From the NCBI GenBank assembly GCA_017555105.1, contig JAFZHB010000012.1:52283-116282 (forward strand): a stretch of DNA of 64,000 nucleotides, given 5' to 3'. Shown one piece after another: positions 7,511 to 17,200 of this stretch. How positions within the stretch are numbered: the stretch's first letter is position 1; every line of letters begins with the position of its first letter. This stretch comes from Alistipes sp. (GTDB taxonomy: Bacteria > Bacteroidota > Bacteroidia > Bacteroidales > Rikenellaceae). The translations under genes were made by a program, and so were the position numbers. The notes under the pieces are model-generated. The model was given only the letters and a program-made list of their open reading frames with translations. It was not told the origin of the DNA and made no database searches.

Positions 7511-8185
7511 TTATTTACCAACAGATTGAGCCAAGGCGAAGTTGTAGCGCTCCTCATCCAGACCGAGCGTCTGCAAGAGCTGAGGCGAAGCGCTGCCGCG
7601 CGTAATCGAACGCAGCCCCGTACCTGCCGTATATACATTCACATTCTCGGCGTAGCCCGCAGCATCCTGGCCACAGAGATAAGTCACCTTATCCATCGGA
7701 ATCGGCTTACCGGCATAGACCGAACGATCAGCCACATAGACCAGGTTCAAGGCCGCAGTTCCTACAAAGGGCTGTCCACCCGATACGGCCATGTGATCAC
7801 CCTCCACAACACGCACCAGCTTGTGGCTCTTGGCCTCGTAGCGGTAGATACCCTCCTTGAAGAAGGCATAGACACGAATCGGATAGAGCGCCAGCGCCGA
7901 GGGAGCTGTCAGGTGATCGTTCTCGGGACGATTGATACCCGCAGCAGCGTACAGCACACCCGAAAGCTCCTCCATCGTGAGCGGCTCGGGGTTGTATTCA
8001 CGCCACGAACGACGGTTCTGCAACGCCTCACCTACGGTCATACCGCGGCTCAGGTCGGGTGCCGGGAGAAGGATCTCCGCACCGTGTACTACGGGAGTGG
8101 CAGCCAAAGGCTCCTCCTTCGGCGTTTGGTTCGTGCAGCAAGCCGTCATCACAAGGGCTAAGACTGCCATCAAGCGTGTTTTCAT
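7511..8185 (-). CDS. SagB/nitroreductase-family lipoprotein
   Basis: A 224-residue flavin-reductase-fold protein of the SagB/ThcOx type, which use FMN to oxidise or reduce small substrates. The N-terminus is a lipoprotein signal (ALVMTAC, Cys at about 16), so it should be anchored in the envelope. RRSWREYNPEPLTMEELSGV matches the Arg-Ser-x-Arg FMN phosphate-binding opening of nitroreductases. The C-terminal GTGLRSITRGSA region fits the second half of the fold. It lies between a DEAD-box gene (37 bp) and cyuA (22 bp). The natural substrate is unknown; a link to cysteine breakdown is suggested only by position. Confidence 0.82.
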   Translation of the reverse strand: MKTRLMAVLALVMTACCTNQTPKEEPLAATPVVHGAEILLPAPDLSRGMTVGEALQNRRSWREYNPEPLTMEELSGVLYAAAGINRPENDHLTAPSALALYPIRVYAFFKEGIYRYEAKSHKLVRVVEGDHMAVSGGQPFVGTAALNLVYVADRSVYAGKPIPMDKVTYLCGQDAAGYAENVNVYTAGTGLRSITRGSASPQLLQTLGLDEERYNFALAQSVGK

Positions 8186-8222
8186 CTTATTTCAGTGTTT
8201 TTAGTTGGTTTAACGATTGGAT

Positions 8223-9632
<1,410 letters not shown>

Positions 9633-9720
9633 GGTGTGTATGAATGGTATGAAATGTAAGAGTGGTATGAGTCGTATGACTTCCGTTCACTCTTTTCGTG
9701 AAAAATCTCTTGCCTCTGTT

Positions 9721-11076
9721 TTATCGGATCTCCTCTCCGAGCAGCGTTGCCGAGGTGCAACCCGTCACGCGTACACGGACATAGTCGCCCGCCTTGTGAC
9801 CGTTGCAATCGAACACCACCACCTTATTCTGCGAGGTACGACCAAAGAGCTGTGCCTTGTTGCGGCGCGACTCGCCCTCAACCAGCACCTCGAACTCCTT
9901 GCCCACATCGCGCTTATAGCTCTCCAAGCCCAGCTCATTCTGCAGGGCTATGATCTCCTGCAGACGGCGCGACTTCACCTCATCAGGCACATTGTCAGCC
10001 AGGTGCTTCGATGCGAAGGTGCCCGGGCGCTCTGAGTATTTGAACATAAAGGCAAAGTCATAGCCCACCTCGCGCATGAGCGAGAGTGTATCCTGATGCT
10101 CCTCCTCCGTCTCGCTCGAGAAGCCGGCGATCAGGTCGGTCGTGATGGCGCAGTCGGGCATATAACGACGGATCGCAGCGATGCGATCGAGGTACCACTC
10201 GCGTGTATATTTACGGTTCATACGCTCGAGCATCGAGGTCGAGCCCGACTGTGCGGGCAGGTGGATCGCACGGCAGATGTTGGGCATCGAGGCCATCACC
10301 TCCAGCAAACGATCGCTCATATCCTTCGGATGCGAAGTAGCAAAGCGCACGCGCAGGAGCGGCGAGACCTCGGCCACACGACGGATCAACTCGGGGAAGT
10401 CAACCTCACCGTGGCGGTACGAATTCACATTCTGACCCAGCAGCGTCACCTCGCGATAACCATTCTCAAAGAGCTGGCGTGCCTCGGCCATGATCGTCTC
10501 GCAGTCGCGGCTGCGTTCGCGACCGCGCGTGTAAGGAACCACGCAGTAGGAGCAGAAGTTGTTGCAACCACGCATGATCGAGATAAAGCCGCTCACACCG
10601 TTCTTATCGATGCGTACGGGAGCAATCTCGGCATAGGTCTCTTCGGTCGAGAGGAGCACATTTGCCCCCTTCTGCCCCGCCTCGGCCGTTTTGAGCAGCG
10701 TCGGCAGGTCGCGATAGGTGTCGGGGCCTGCAACCAGATCCACGCCCGTATTTCCCTCGAGCAGCTGCTCCTTGAGGCGCTCGGCCATACAGCCTACAAT
10801 ACCCACCACGAGCGAAGGTTTACGCTTCTTCAGGCGACGCATCTCAGAGAGACGACCCCAGATTCGCTGCTCGGCGTTATCACGCACCGAGCAGGTGTTG
10901 ATCAGGATCACATCCGCCTCGCCGATCGTCTCGGTGTAGACATAACCGTGGTTTTGCAGGATCGAGATGATGATCTCCGTATCACCTACATTCATCTGGC
11001 AACCGTAGGTCTCAATGAAGAGCTTGCGCCCCTCACCGGTCAGCGGTCGTAATTGATTGTATGATGCAGTATTCAA
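9721..11076 (-). CDS. miaB: tRNA-2-methylthio-N6-dimethylallyladenosine synthase
   Basis: Radical-SAM methylthiotransferase that adds the 2-methylthio group to i6A37 of tRNAs reading UNN codons. The N-terminal UPF0004 domain carries the three ligands of the auxiliary [4Fe-4S] cluster: Cys26 (YGCQMN), Cys62 (NTCSVR) and Cys96 (GCMAER). The radical-SAM CX3CX2C is Cys171, Cys175 and Cys178, followed by PYTRGRERSR. A TRAM RNA-binding domain occupies about residues 385-450. The 451-residue length is normal. The short gap to yitT (39 bp) contains an AATTTTGAATTTTGAAT tract. Confidence 0.97.
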   Translation of the reverse strand: MNTASYNQLRPLTGEGRKLFIETYGCQMNVGDTEIIISILQNHGYVYTETIGEADVILINTCSVRDNAEQRIWGRLSEMRRLKKRKPSLVVGIVGCMAERLKEQLLEGNTGVDLVAGPDTYRDLPTLLKTAEAGQKGANVLLSTEETYAEIAPVRIDKNGVSGFISIMRGCNNFCSYCVVPYTRGRERSRDCETIMAEARQLFENGYREVTLLGQNVNSYRHGEVDFPELIRRVAEVSPLLRVRFATSHPKDMSDRLLEVMASMPNICRAIHLPAQSGSTSMLERMNRKYTREWYLDRIAAIRRYMPDCAITTDLIAGFSSETEEEHQDTLSLMREVGYDFAFMFKYSERPGTFASKHLADNVPDEVKSRRLQEIIALQNELGLESYKRDVGKEFEVLVEGESRRNKAQLFGRTSQNKVVVFDCNGHKAGDYVRVRVTGCTSATLLGEEIR

Positions 11077-11115
11077 TGGTTCTAATTTTGAATTTTGAAT
11101 GCTAAATTGTGCAGA

Positions 11116-12105
11116 CTACTCCGCCTGTAAGTCGTTCTCCTCGGGGAAGGCCTTGAAGCCCTCGCCATAGGTGTCGTAGGCGTCGGTCACCACGACAAAG
11201 GCGCGCGGATCGATCTTCTTGATCTGCTGCTGCACGCGGCGCACCTCCTTGCGGCTGACCACCAGGAAGATCATCTCACGCTCGGCATCGGTGTACATAC
11301 CACGCGAACGAATGTAGGTCGCGCTTCGATCGAGGTCGTGAATAATAAACTCCTTCATCACAGCGTGTTGGTCCGAGATGATATAGAGCAGTTTGTCATA
11401 CGAAGCGCCATCGAGTGCGTAAGCCAGCACGCGCGACGAACAGTAGATGATCACGAGCGAATAGATCGTCAGCAACCAACCCGACGGATCGGGCTCGCCG
11501 ATCAGGAAACCGAAGCCGATCACCAACAGACCCGCCACCACGACAAAGCCGTCGGCATAGAAAATTGCCTTCGAGAATTTCACGCCCACATACTTCTGCA
11601 GGAGCATCGCCACGATATCCGTACCGCCCGTAGTTGCCTGCTGGCGCACCACGATACCCATACCGATACCCGTCAGCAAAGCGCCCAGCAAGGCCGCCAT
11701 CAGCAGGTCGTTCGAGAAGTTCAGGTTACCACCCAACAGGAGCGCCGGATCGAGCGACTCGACAGCCGCCTCGTTCGGATAGACCAGATTAGTCAACACA
11801 TTCATGAAACCCGGTGTGTAGGAAGCCGCCACCACGGTGCGGAATCCGAACTTGCTGCCGAAGATCAAAAGGGCGATAATCATCAGCGGGATATCGAACA
11901 TGTAACTGAACGTACCGACCTGAATCGAGGGGAAGATGTTGTGCATGACGATAGCCAAACCGTAGACACCACCCGGCACGAAGTTATAGGGGTTAATAAA
12001 GAGCACATAGGCTGTACCCATGATGCTGCAACCTAAAAAGATCAGCAACATCGCACGCCAAAAGCTCCAAGTTTTCCAAGAAGGTGTATTTAAATTTGCA
12101 TTCAT
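11116..12105 (-). CDS. YitT-family membrane protein (DUF161 + DUF2179)
   Basis: Integral membrane protein with about six helices (residues about 14-215) and a soluble DUF2179 domain (about 235-325) in which VVSRKEVRRVQQQIKKIDP and VVTDAYDTYGEGF are recognisable. The role of YitT proteins is unresolved; some are proposed transporters. The longest ORF would start at 12144, but that codon overlaps the TATCTTTG -7 box at 12144-12151, so the ATG at 12105 (MNANLN, 329 residues) is the better start. It heads the minus-strand run yitT, miaB, helicase, SagB-like, cyuA. Confidence 0.88.
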   Translation of the reverse strand: MNANLNTPSWKTWSFWRAMLLIFLGCSIMGTAYVLFINPYNFVPGGVYGLAIVMHNIFPSIQVGTFSYMFDIPLMIIALLIFGSKFGFRTVVAASYTPGFMNVLTNLVYPNEAAVESLDPALLLGGNLNFSNDLLMAALLGALLTGIGMGIVVRQQATTGGTDIVAMLLQKYVGVKFSKAIFYADGFVVVAGLLVIGFGFLIGEPDPSGWLLTIYSLVIIYCSSRVLAYALDGASYDKLLYIISDQHAVMKEFIIHDLDRSATYIRSRGMYTDAEREMIFLVVSRKEVRRVQQQIKKIDPRAFVVVTDAYDTYGEGFKAFPEENDLQAE

Positions 12106-12143
12106 ATAAAATATGTTGTATCTTCGTATGTTGTAAGACTGCA

Positions 12144-12151
12144 CAAAGATA
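12144..12151 (-). promoter_or_regulatory. -7 box of yitT promoter
   Basis: TATCTTTG on the minus strand, about 40 bp upstream of the chosen yitT start. No clear TTTG at the expected upstream distance. Confidence 0.6.
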
Positions 12152-12223
12152 CGATATTTATCCGAAAACGACGGTTGCGGTGGATATTTTTTCCTTTTGT
12201 GGTCTTTAATGCTGATTTTTTAG

Positions 12224-12231
12224 TATATTTG
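12224..12231 (+). promoter_or_regulatory. -7 box of plsY promoter
   Basis: TATATTTG, an exact TAnnTTTG, 23 bp before the plsY ATG. A TTTG lies at 12196-12199, but the 24-nt spacing is longer than usual. Confidence 0.6.
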
Positions 12232-12254
12232 CACCGATTTTTTCAGAAAAAGTT

Positions 12255-13034
12255 ATGGTATTAACCTATTTTTTTGCTTTTGCCCTGTTGGTAATCGCCT
12301 ACCTGCTCGGCTCGATCCCGAGCGCCGTATGGATTGGTAAGAGATATTATGGTGTTGACATTCGCGAGCACGGCTCGAAGAATGCCGGAACGACCAATAT
12401 GTTGCGAGTACTGGGCAAGCGTGCCGCGCTGCCCGTCTTCGTACTCGACTTTTTGAAGGGTTTTGTGGCCGTTACGCTGGTCGATCTGATCAAGTATGAC
12501 GACTTCTTTGCCACCGCGCCCACCGAAAACTACTTCTACATCATGCGCTTTGCCGCACTCTTCTGCGCCGTACTCGGTCATATCTTTCCGATCTTCGCAG
12601 GCTTCCGCGGCGGCAAAGGTGTCGCTACGATCGTGGGTGGCGTGATGGCACTCAACGCACCGCTCGTGTTGCTCTGCGCCGGTGTATGGCTCTTGGTGCT
12701 GATGGTAACGCACTATGTATCGCTCGCCTCGATGATCGCCGGAGCGTGCTACCCCGTATTTACGCTCATCTCACCCAAGGTGGGCCACCTGCCCCCCTTC
12801 ATCATCTTCTCGTTCATCGTGGCGGCGTTGCTCATCTACACCCACCGCAAGAACATCACGCGTCTGCGTGAGGGTACCGAGTCGAAGATCTATGTCTGGA
12901 AGTCGCGCCGCGTACGCGAGGAGCAGCAGCGTCAGCAGGCTGCTATCGATGGCGACCAGTCGCTCGACGAGGTGGTAGAGGAGCTGGTAGATGAGTATTT
13001 GGAAGATAGCAATTCGGATCAACCGAAGGAATAA
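12255..13034 (+). CDS. plsY: Glycerol-3-phosphate acyltransferase PlsY
   Basis: PlsY acylates glycerol-3-phosphate at sn-1 using acyl-phosphate, the first step of phospholipid synthesis, in the inner membrane. Family motifs are present: GSIPSAVWIGK (about 19-29), the glycine-rich HGSKNAGTTNMLRVLG, and GHIFPIFAGFRGGKGVAT. About five membrane helices end near residue 200. Unusually, a highly charged, Glu/Asp/Gln-rich tail of some 50 residues follows (to 259), making it longer than the usual 190-215. The tail may be a partner-binding extension. The acyl-CoA ligase gene follows after 23 bp, so fatty-acid activation and phospholipid synthesis are probably co-transcribed. Confidence 0.95.
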   Translation: MVLTYFFAFALLVIAYLLGSIPSAVWIGKRYYGVDIREHGSKNAGTTNMLRVLGKRAALPVFVLDFLKGFVAVTLVDLIKYDDFFATAPTENYFYIMRFAALFCAVLGHIFPIFAGFRGGKGVATIVGGVMALNAPLVLLCAGVWLLVLMVTHYVSLASMIAGACYPVFTLISPKVGHLPPFIIFSFIVAALLIYTHRKNITRLREGTESKIYVWKSRRVREEQQRQQAAIDGDQSLDEVVEELVDEYLEDSNSDQPKE

Positions 13035-13057
13035 AATGAACTAAACCATAACAGAAA

Positions 13058-14755
13058 ATGCAAGACAATCTGATTAAGATTTTCGAGAACAGTTTCCGCG
13101 AACACCGCGAGATGTCGGCACTGACCGACTATTTCAAGGGCGAGACCTTCTCGTATTATGAAATGGCCAAAGAGATTGCCAAGTTGCATCTGCTCTACAA
13201 AGAGGCCGGCATCAAGCAGGGCGACAAGATCGCGCTGATCGGTCGTAATACCCCCCGTTGGTGTATCACCTGGCTCGCCACGGTAACCTACGGTGCGGTG
13301 ATTGTCCCCATTCTGCAGGATTTCACCCCGACGGATGTTATTCACATCATCAACCACTCGGAGAGCCGCCTGCTCTTCCTGGGCGATAACTTCTGGGACA
13401 ACATCGAGCCCGAGCAAATTGAGAAGGTCGAGGCGGTCTTCTCGCTGACCGATTTCCACGCCATCTACGAGCGTAAGGGTGAGAAGCTGACCGCCTTCCA
13501 GAAGGATAGCAAGAAGGCCTACCGCAAGGCCTATCCGCGCGGCTTCAATGTCGAGGATATCAAATATGTGGAGGTGGAGAACGACCAGCTCCTCTTGCTG
13601 AACTACACCTCGGGCACGACCGGCTACTCGAAGGGCGTGATGCTCACCTGCGAGAACCTCACGGGTAATGTCATGATGGGCTTCGAGGCCGTGAACCCCG
13701 ATACGGGCGAGCTCTATTTCCAGAAGGGCTTCCGCATCCTCTCGTTCCTGCCGCTGGCTCACGCCTTTGGTTGCACCTTCGACTTCATCACCTCGATGGC
13801 TCGCGGTATGCATGTGACGCTGCTGGGCAGAATGCCCTCGCCGAAGATTCTGATCGAGGCGATGAGCAATGTGCGCCCGAACATCGTCCTGACCGTCCCC
13901 CTGATCCTGGATAAGATCTACCGCAAGCAGATTCAGCCGATGCTCGAGCAGGGCCCGATGTCGATTGCCATGAAGGTACCCCTGATCAATACAGCCATCT
14001 ACTCGGTGATCCGCAAGAAGTTGATGGATACCTTTGGTGGCGCCTGCTCCATCTTCATCGTGGGCGGTGCTCCGATGAACCAGGAGACCGAGGCCTTCCT
14101 GCGCAAGATCAACTTCCCGCTGACGGTGGGCTACGGTATGACCGAGTGCGGTCCGCTGATCAGTTTCACCCCCGCCCCGCTCTACAAGTCGGGCTCGTGC
14201 GGTCGCTACATTTCGGCACGCCTCGAGTGTAAGATCGACTCGGACAACCCGGAGAAGGTGGCCGGTGAGATTCTGGTGCGCGGCGGCCATGTCATGAAGG
14301 GCTACTACAAGAACCCCGAGGCCACGAAGAAGGTGCTTGAGAAGGACGGTTGGCTCCACACGGGCGATATGGGTACGATGGATCCCGACGGCACGCTCTA
14401 CATCCGCGGTCGTTCGAAGACGATGATCCTCTCGGCCAGCGGCCAGAACATCTACCCCGAGGAGATCGAGGATCGCCTTAATAATATGTATATGGTATTG
14501 GAGTCGCTCGTCTTGGATTGCGGCGGCGGTCGCCTGAAGGCCCACGTGGTACCCGACTATGAGTTGGCCGAGAAGGAGGGCGTAGCCCGCGAGTCGCTTC
14601 CCGAGATTATGCAGGAGAACATGACGGAGCTCAACAAGCAGCTGGCAGCCTACGAGCGCCTGGCCGAGGTGGTGCTCCACCCAAAGGAGTTCGAGAAGAC
14701 CCCGAAGCGTTCGATCAAGCGTTATCTCTACGACCAGACGCTCTTGAGCAAATAA
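13058..14755 (+). CDS. Long-chain acyl-CoA ligase (AMP-binding)
   Basis: A 565-residue ANL-superfamily adenylating enzyme expected to activate fatty acids via acyl-AMP to acyl-CoA. Seen: P-loop YTSGTTGYSKGVML (about 181-194), GYGMTECGPL (A5 region), LHTGDMGTMD with Arg in IRGRSK, and the C-terminal catalytic Lys in TPKRSIKRYLY. It is shorter than the plant/animal ACSL type and resembles bacterial FadD-like ligases common in Bacteroidota. Co-transcription with plsY and the terminator at its end suggest recycling of exogenous or released fatty acids into phospholipid. Chain-length preference cannot be told. Confidence 0.92.
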   Translation: MQDNLIKIFENSFREHREMSALTDYFKGETFSYYEMAKEIAKLHLLYKEAGIKQGDKIALIGRNTPRWCITWLATVTYGAVIVPILQDFTPTDVIHIINHSESRLLFLGDNFWDNIEPEQIEKVEAVFSLTDFHAIYERKGEKLTAFQKDSKKAYRKAYPRGFNVEDIKYVEVENDQLLLLNYTSGTTGYSKGVMLTCENLTGNVMMGFEAVNPDTGELYFQKGFRILSFLPLAHAFGCTFDFITSMARGMHVTLLGRMPSPKILIEAMSNVRPNIVLTVPLILDKIYRKQIQPMLEQGPMSIAMKVPLINTAIYSVIRKKLMDTFGGACSIFIVGGAPMNQETEAFLRKINFPLTVGYGMTECGPLISFTPAPLYKSGSCGRYISARLECKIDSDNPEKVAGEILVRGGHVMKGYYKNPEATKKVLEKDGWLHTGDMGTMDPDGTLYIRGRSKTMILSASGQNIYPEEIEDRLNNMYMVLESLVLDCGGGRLKAHVVPDYELAEKEGVARESLPEIMQENMTELNKQLAAYERLAEVVLHPKEFEKTPKRSIKRYLYDQTLLSK

Positions 14756-14761
14756 CAAAAA

Positions 14762-14797
14762 AGAGAGTTGTTCCCGCAGAACAGCTCTTTTTTTTAT
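14762..14797 (+). terminator. Terminator after the acyl-CoA ligase
   Basis: GAGTTGTTC (14766-14774) pairs with GAACAGCTC (14780-14788; one G-T pair), then eight or more T. It overlaps the upstream part of the promoter of the next gene. Confidence 0.85.
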
Positions 14798-14805
14798 TAC
14801 CTTTG
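14798..14805 (+). promoter_or_regulatory. -7 box of LytS-like kinase promoter
   Basis: TACCTTTG directly after the T tract of the preceding terminator and 25 bp before the chosen ATG. No TTTG at the normal distance. Confidence 0.55.
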
Positions 14806-14830
14806 TCTATCGGATGCAAACAAATCGACT

Positions 14831-15892
14831 ATGAAAATCGGAAATAAACAAGCCATTGGTGAGAACCTCCTCTACTTTTTGGTGTGGTCGGCGGTGATTC
14901 TCGTGCCGGTGCTCAACTCGCAGATGCTGGCGCAGTACCCCATCAACCTGCAGGCTGCGTGGGTGGTGTGGCGACAGATCATCCCCTACATTTCGATCTT
15001 CATCGTACACAACTACTGGATTGCGCCCCAATTCCTGATTCGGCGCGAGTATCTGAAATACCTGGCGGCCAACATCGTGCTGGTGACGATCGTCTTCTCG
15101 ATCGTAGGGCTCTACGAGCGGTTCGTCGTGGTGGATTACGCCCTCGACCCCACCCGACTCTCCTTCACGAACTATGAGGCCTACTGGAACATCCTCTTTG
15201 CCCTCTTCATGAACGGCACGAACGGCGGCATCAAGCTCCTCTACCAATCGCTGCGCGATGAGCAGCAGATGGAGCTCCTCAAGCAGGAGAGCCTGCGCGC
15301 CGAGATGGATGCCTTGAAGTACCAGATCAACCCGCACTTCTTCATGAACACGCTCAACAACATCCACGCGCTGATCGACATCGACGCCGAGGCTGCCAAG
15401 CGAGCCGTGATCGACCTCTCGAAGATGATGCGCTATGTGCTCTACGACTCGGAGCGCGAGGCGATCTCGCTCACGAACGATATCCGCTTTCTGAAGAACT
15501 ACATCGATCTGATGCGCATCCGCTACACGGACGAGGTGGAGATCACGCTCGACTACCCGCACGAGCTTCCCGAGAAGGTGGCCATCCCGCCGCTGTTGCT
15601 GATCGTCTTCGTGGAGAACGCCTTCAAATATGGCGTGAGCTACAACGAACGCTCCTACATCCACATCTCGGTCTTCTACGCCGAGGGATCGCTCACGGCG
15701 CTGATTAGCAACAGCCGCCCCGCCATCGAAGAAAAGCCCCTCTCGACGGGTGTCGGGCTGGAGAATGTGCGCAAGCGCCTCGACCTGACCTATGGCCCGG
15801 GGAACTACACGCTCGCCATCCACCAGGAGGCCAGCAACTATACCATAAAATTAGTAATACCGACGCTCCATGTTGAAATGTCTGGCCATTGA
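14831..15892 (+). CDS. LytS/YehU-type sensor histidine kinase
   Basis: Start chosen at ATG 14831 (MKIGNKQ, 353 residues); the open frame extends upstream only into the promoter and terminator. Four membrane helices (about 10-130) are followed by a coiled segment and the His_kinase (PF06580) core QINPHFFMNTLNNIHALID, where the His is the phosphoacceptor. The ATPase shows ENAFKYGV and GVGLENVRKRL. The gene overlaps the LytTR regulator by 23 bp, defining a two-component pair. The short periplasmic loops suggest sensing of membrane or cell-wall state, by analogy with LytS; the signal is unknown. Confidence 0.93.
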   Translation: MKIGNKQAIGENLLYFLVWSAVILVPVLNSQMLAQYPINLQAAWVVWRQIIPYISIFIVHNYWIAPQFLIRREYLKYLAANIVLVTIVFSIVGLYERFVVVDYALDPTRLSFTNYEAYWNILFALFMNGTNGGIKLLYQSLRDEQQMELLKQESLRAEMDALKYQINPHFFMNTLNNIHALIDIDAEAAKRAVIDLSKMMRYVLYDSEREAISLTNDIRFLKNYIDLMRIRYTDEVEITLDYPHELPEKVAIPPLLLIVFVENAFKYGVSYNERSYIHISVFYAEGSLTALISNSRPAIEEKPLSTGVGLENVRKRLDLTYGPGNYTLAIHQEASNYTIKLVIPTLHVEMSGH

Positions 15893-16646
15893 TGACGAGC
15901 CACTGGCGCTGCGTCAGCTGGCTGCCTACATCGCTAAAACGCCCTATTTGGAACTTGCCGCCTCGACAACCAACGCCCTGGAGGCGCAACGCATCGTGGG
16001 CACACAGCCGATCGACCTGCTCTTCTGCGACATCAACATGCCCGACCTGAACGGGCTCGATCTGGTACGCTCACTACCCCACCCGCCGATGGTGATCTTC
16101 ACCACGGCCTACTCCGAGCACGCCATCGAGGGTTTCCGCCTCGATGCGATCGACTACCTGCTCAAGCCCTTCGACTTTGCCGAGTTCAGCCGCGCAGCCA
16201 CCAAGGCCTACTCGCTCTACGAGCTCCGTCAGCAGGCCGCCAAACAGCAGGAAGCACCCGCCGCGGAGCCGACCATCGAGCCCGTGATTGAGCCCGCCTC
16301 GATCGAGGGCGAAGAGAAGGAGTACCTCTCGGTGAAGGCTGACTACAAGGTCTCGCTCGTGCGCACGAGCGATATCCTCTACATCGAAAGCGAGGGTGAG
16401 TATGTGCGGTTGCACCTGGCCGACGGATCGAAGATCATGACCCTCTTCCGCATGAAAAAGATGGAGGATGCGTTGCCCGCCGACTCGTTCATGCGCATCC
16501 ATCGCTGCTACATCGTCAACCTAAACCGCATCAAGAGCTTTGTGCGTGGGCGTGTCTATTTAAATGAAAAGGAGTATCTACCCATCGGCGAACGCTATAA
16601 GGAAGAGTTCCGCCACCATGTGGAGCAGAAGTACAAGACCCTATAA
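15870..16646 (+). CDS. LytTR-family response regulator
   Basis: 258 residues. The receiver (1-118) has the acidic pair DDE (8-10), phosphoacceptor Asp54 (FCDINMPD) and Lys99 (LLKPF). A Pro/Glu/Ala-rich linker (about 124-148) joins it to a LytTR DNA-binding domain (157-255) with YIESEGEYVRLHL and RIHRCYIVNLNRI. LytTR proteins bind direct repeats upstream of targets. It is co-translated with the LytS-like kinase through a 23-bp overlap, so this pair should work together. A strong terminator follows. No neighbouring target gene is evident. Confidence 0.95.
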   Translation: MLKCLAIDDEPLALRQLAAYIAKTPYLELAASTTNALEAQRIVGTQPIDLLFCDINMPDLNGLDLVRSLPHPPMVIFTTAYSEHAIEGFRLDAIDYLLKPFDFAEFSRAATKAYSLYELRQQAAKQQEAPAAEPTIEPVIEPASIEGEEKEYLSVKADYKVSLVRTSDILYIESEGEYVRLHLADGSKIMTLFRMKKMEDALPADSFMRIHRCYIVNLNRIKSFVRGRVYLNEKEYLPIGERYKEEFRHHVEQKYKTL

Positions 16647-16660
16647 TAAATAAGTATGGA

Positions 16661-16697
16661 AAAAGAGGAGCCTGCGACGATCGACGCAGGCTCTTTT
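16661..16697 (+). terminator. Terminator after the LytTR regulator (possibly bidirectional)
   Basis: GAGCCTGCG (16668-16676) pairs with CGCAGGCTC (16685-16693) and is followed by TTTTG. The convergent HsdR_N gene ends three bases further on. Confidence 0.8.
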
Positions 16698-16699
16698 GC

Positions 16700-17149
16700 T
16701 TATTGTTCATGCAACAGAGGCATCGGACAAGGGGTTGCCACCCCATCGACCACCTCGTAACAGTAGTGGCGTTCGCCATTGGTTAGGAAGAGGTAGCGCG
16801 CTCCGAGCACCGAGTTGTAGCGCACCGCCTGATCGAGCACCGCCTGATCGATCTTCACCCCATGCGCCTTGCACTCAGCCACCAAAAGCGGCTTCCCACT
16901 GCGGCCGAGCAGCACGAGGTCTGCACGCTGAGCCTGTCCGTTGAGCTGCACGGGATACTCCTCGACAAGTTGCAGACGCTGGCAGCCATAATGTTCGATG
17001 AGGCAGGCGACCAAGTGGCGACGCACCCACTCCTCGGGCGTCAGCACCACCCACTGCTGGCGCAGTTCATCCCACACCTCCTGTCCCTGCGCGGTGCGAC
17101 GCCCCCGCAGGCGAATCGGTGGAAAATTGAGTTTTGGCAAGGTCGGCAT
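16700..17149 (-). CDS. Orphan HsdR N-terminal-like (PD-(D/E)xK) protein
   Basis: A 149-residue protein matching the N-terminal domain of type I restriction HsdR (HSDR_N). The nuclease core is intact: Asp77 (RADLVLL), then Glu92-x-Lys94 (VAECKA) and QAVRYNSVLGARYLFLTNG after it. There is no helicase part and no hsdM or hsdS nearby, so this is a stand-alone domain, a type found widely in Bacteroidota with unknown role. The start at 17149 gives MPTLPKLNFPP. It is transcribed divergently from the GH2-like gene, with facing -7 boxes at 17171-17193. A DNA or RNA cleaving role is possible but not shown. Confidence 0.82.
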   Translation of the reverse strand: MPTLPKLNFPPIRLRGRRTAQGQEVWDELRQQWVVLTPEEWVRRHLVACLIEHYGCQRLQLVEEYPVQLNGQAQRADLVLLGRSGKPLLVAECKAHGVKIDQAVLDQAVRYNSVLGARYLFLTNGERHYCYEVVDGVATPCPMPLLHEQ

Positions 17150-17170
17150 GCGCGATAAGAAAAAAATGAG

Positions 17171-17193
17171 TATCTTTGTCGAAAGCAAAGATA
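17171..17193. promoter_or_regulatory. Facing -7 boxes for two divergent genes
   Basis: TATCTTTG (17171-17178, plus) and CAAAGATA (17186-17193, i.e. TATCTTTG on the minus strand) form an inverted repeat with a 7-base centre. The plus box serves the gene at 17201 and the minus box the HsdR_N gene at 17149. The two complexes would sit on top of each other, so the promoters probably exclude one another. Confidence 0.65.
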
Positions 17194-17200
17194 CAAAACT

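Noticed and set aside
9633-9720. Repeated GGTATGA-like words between helicase and miaB
   Set aside because: Three short, unevenly spaced words in an 88-bp gap; no fold or conserved unit beyond chance.
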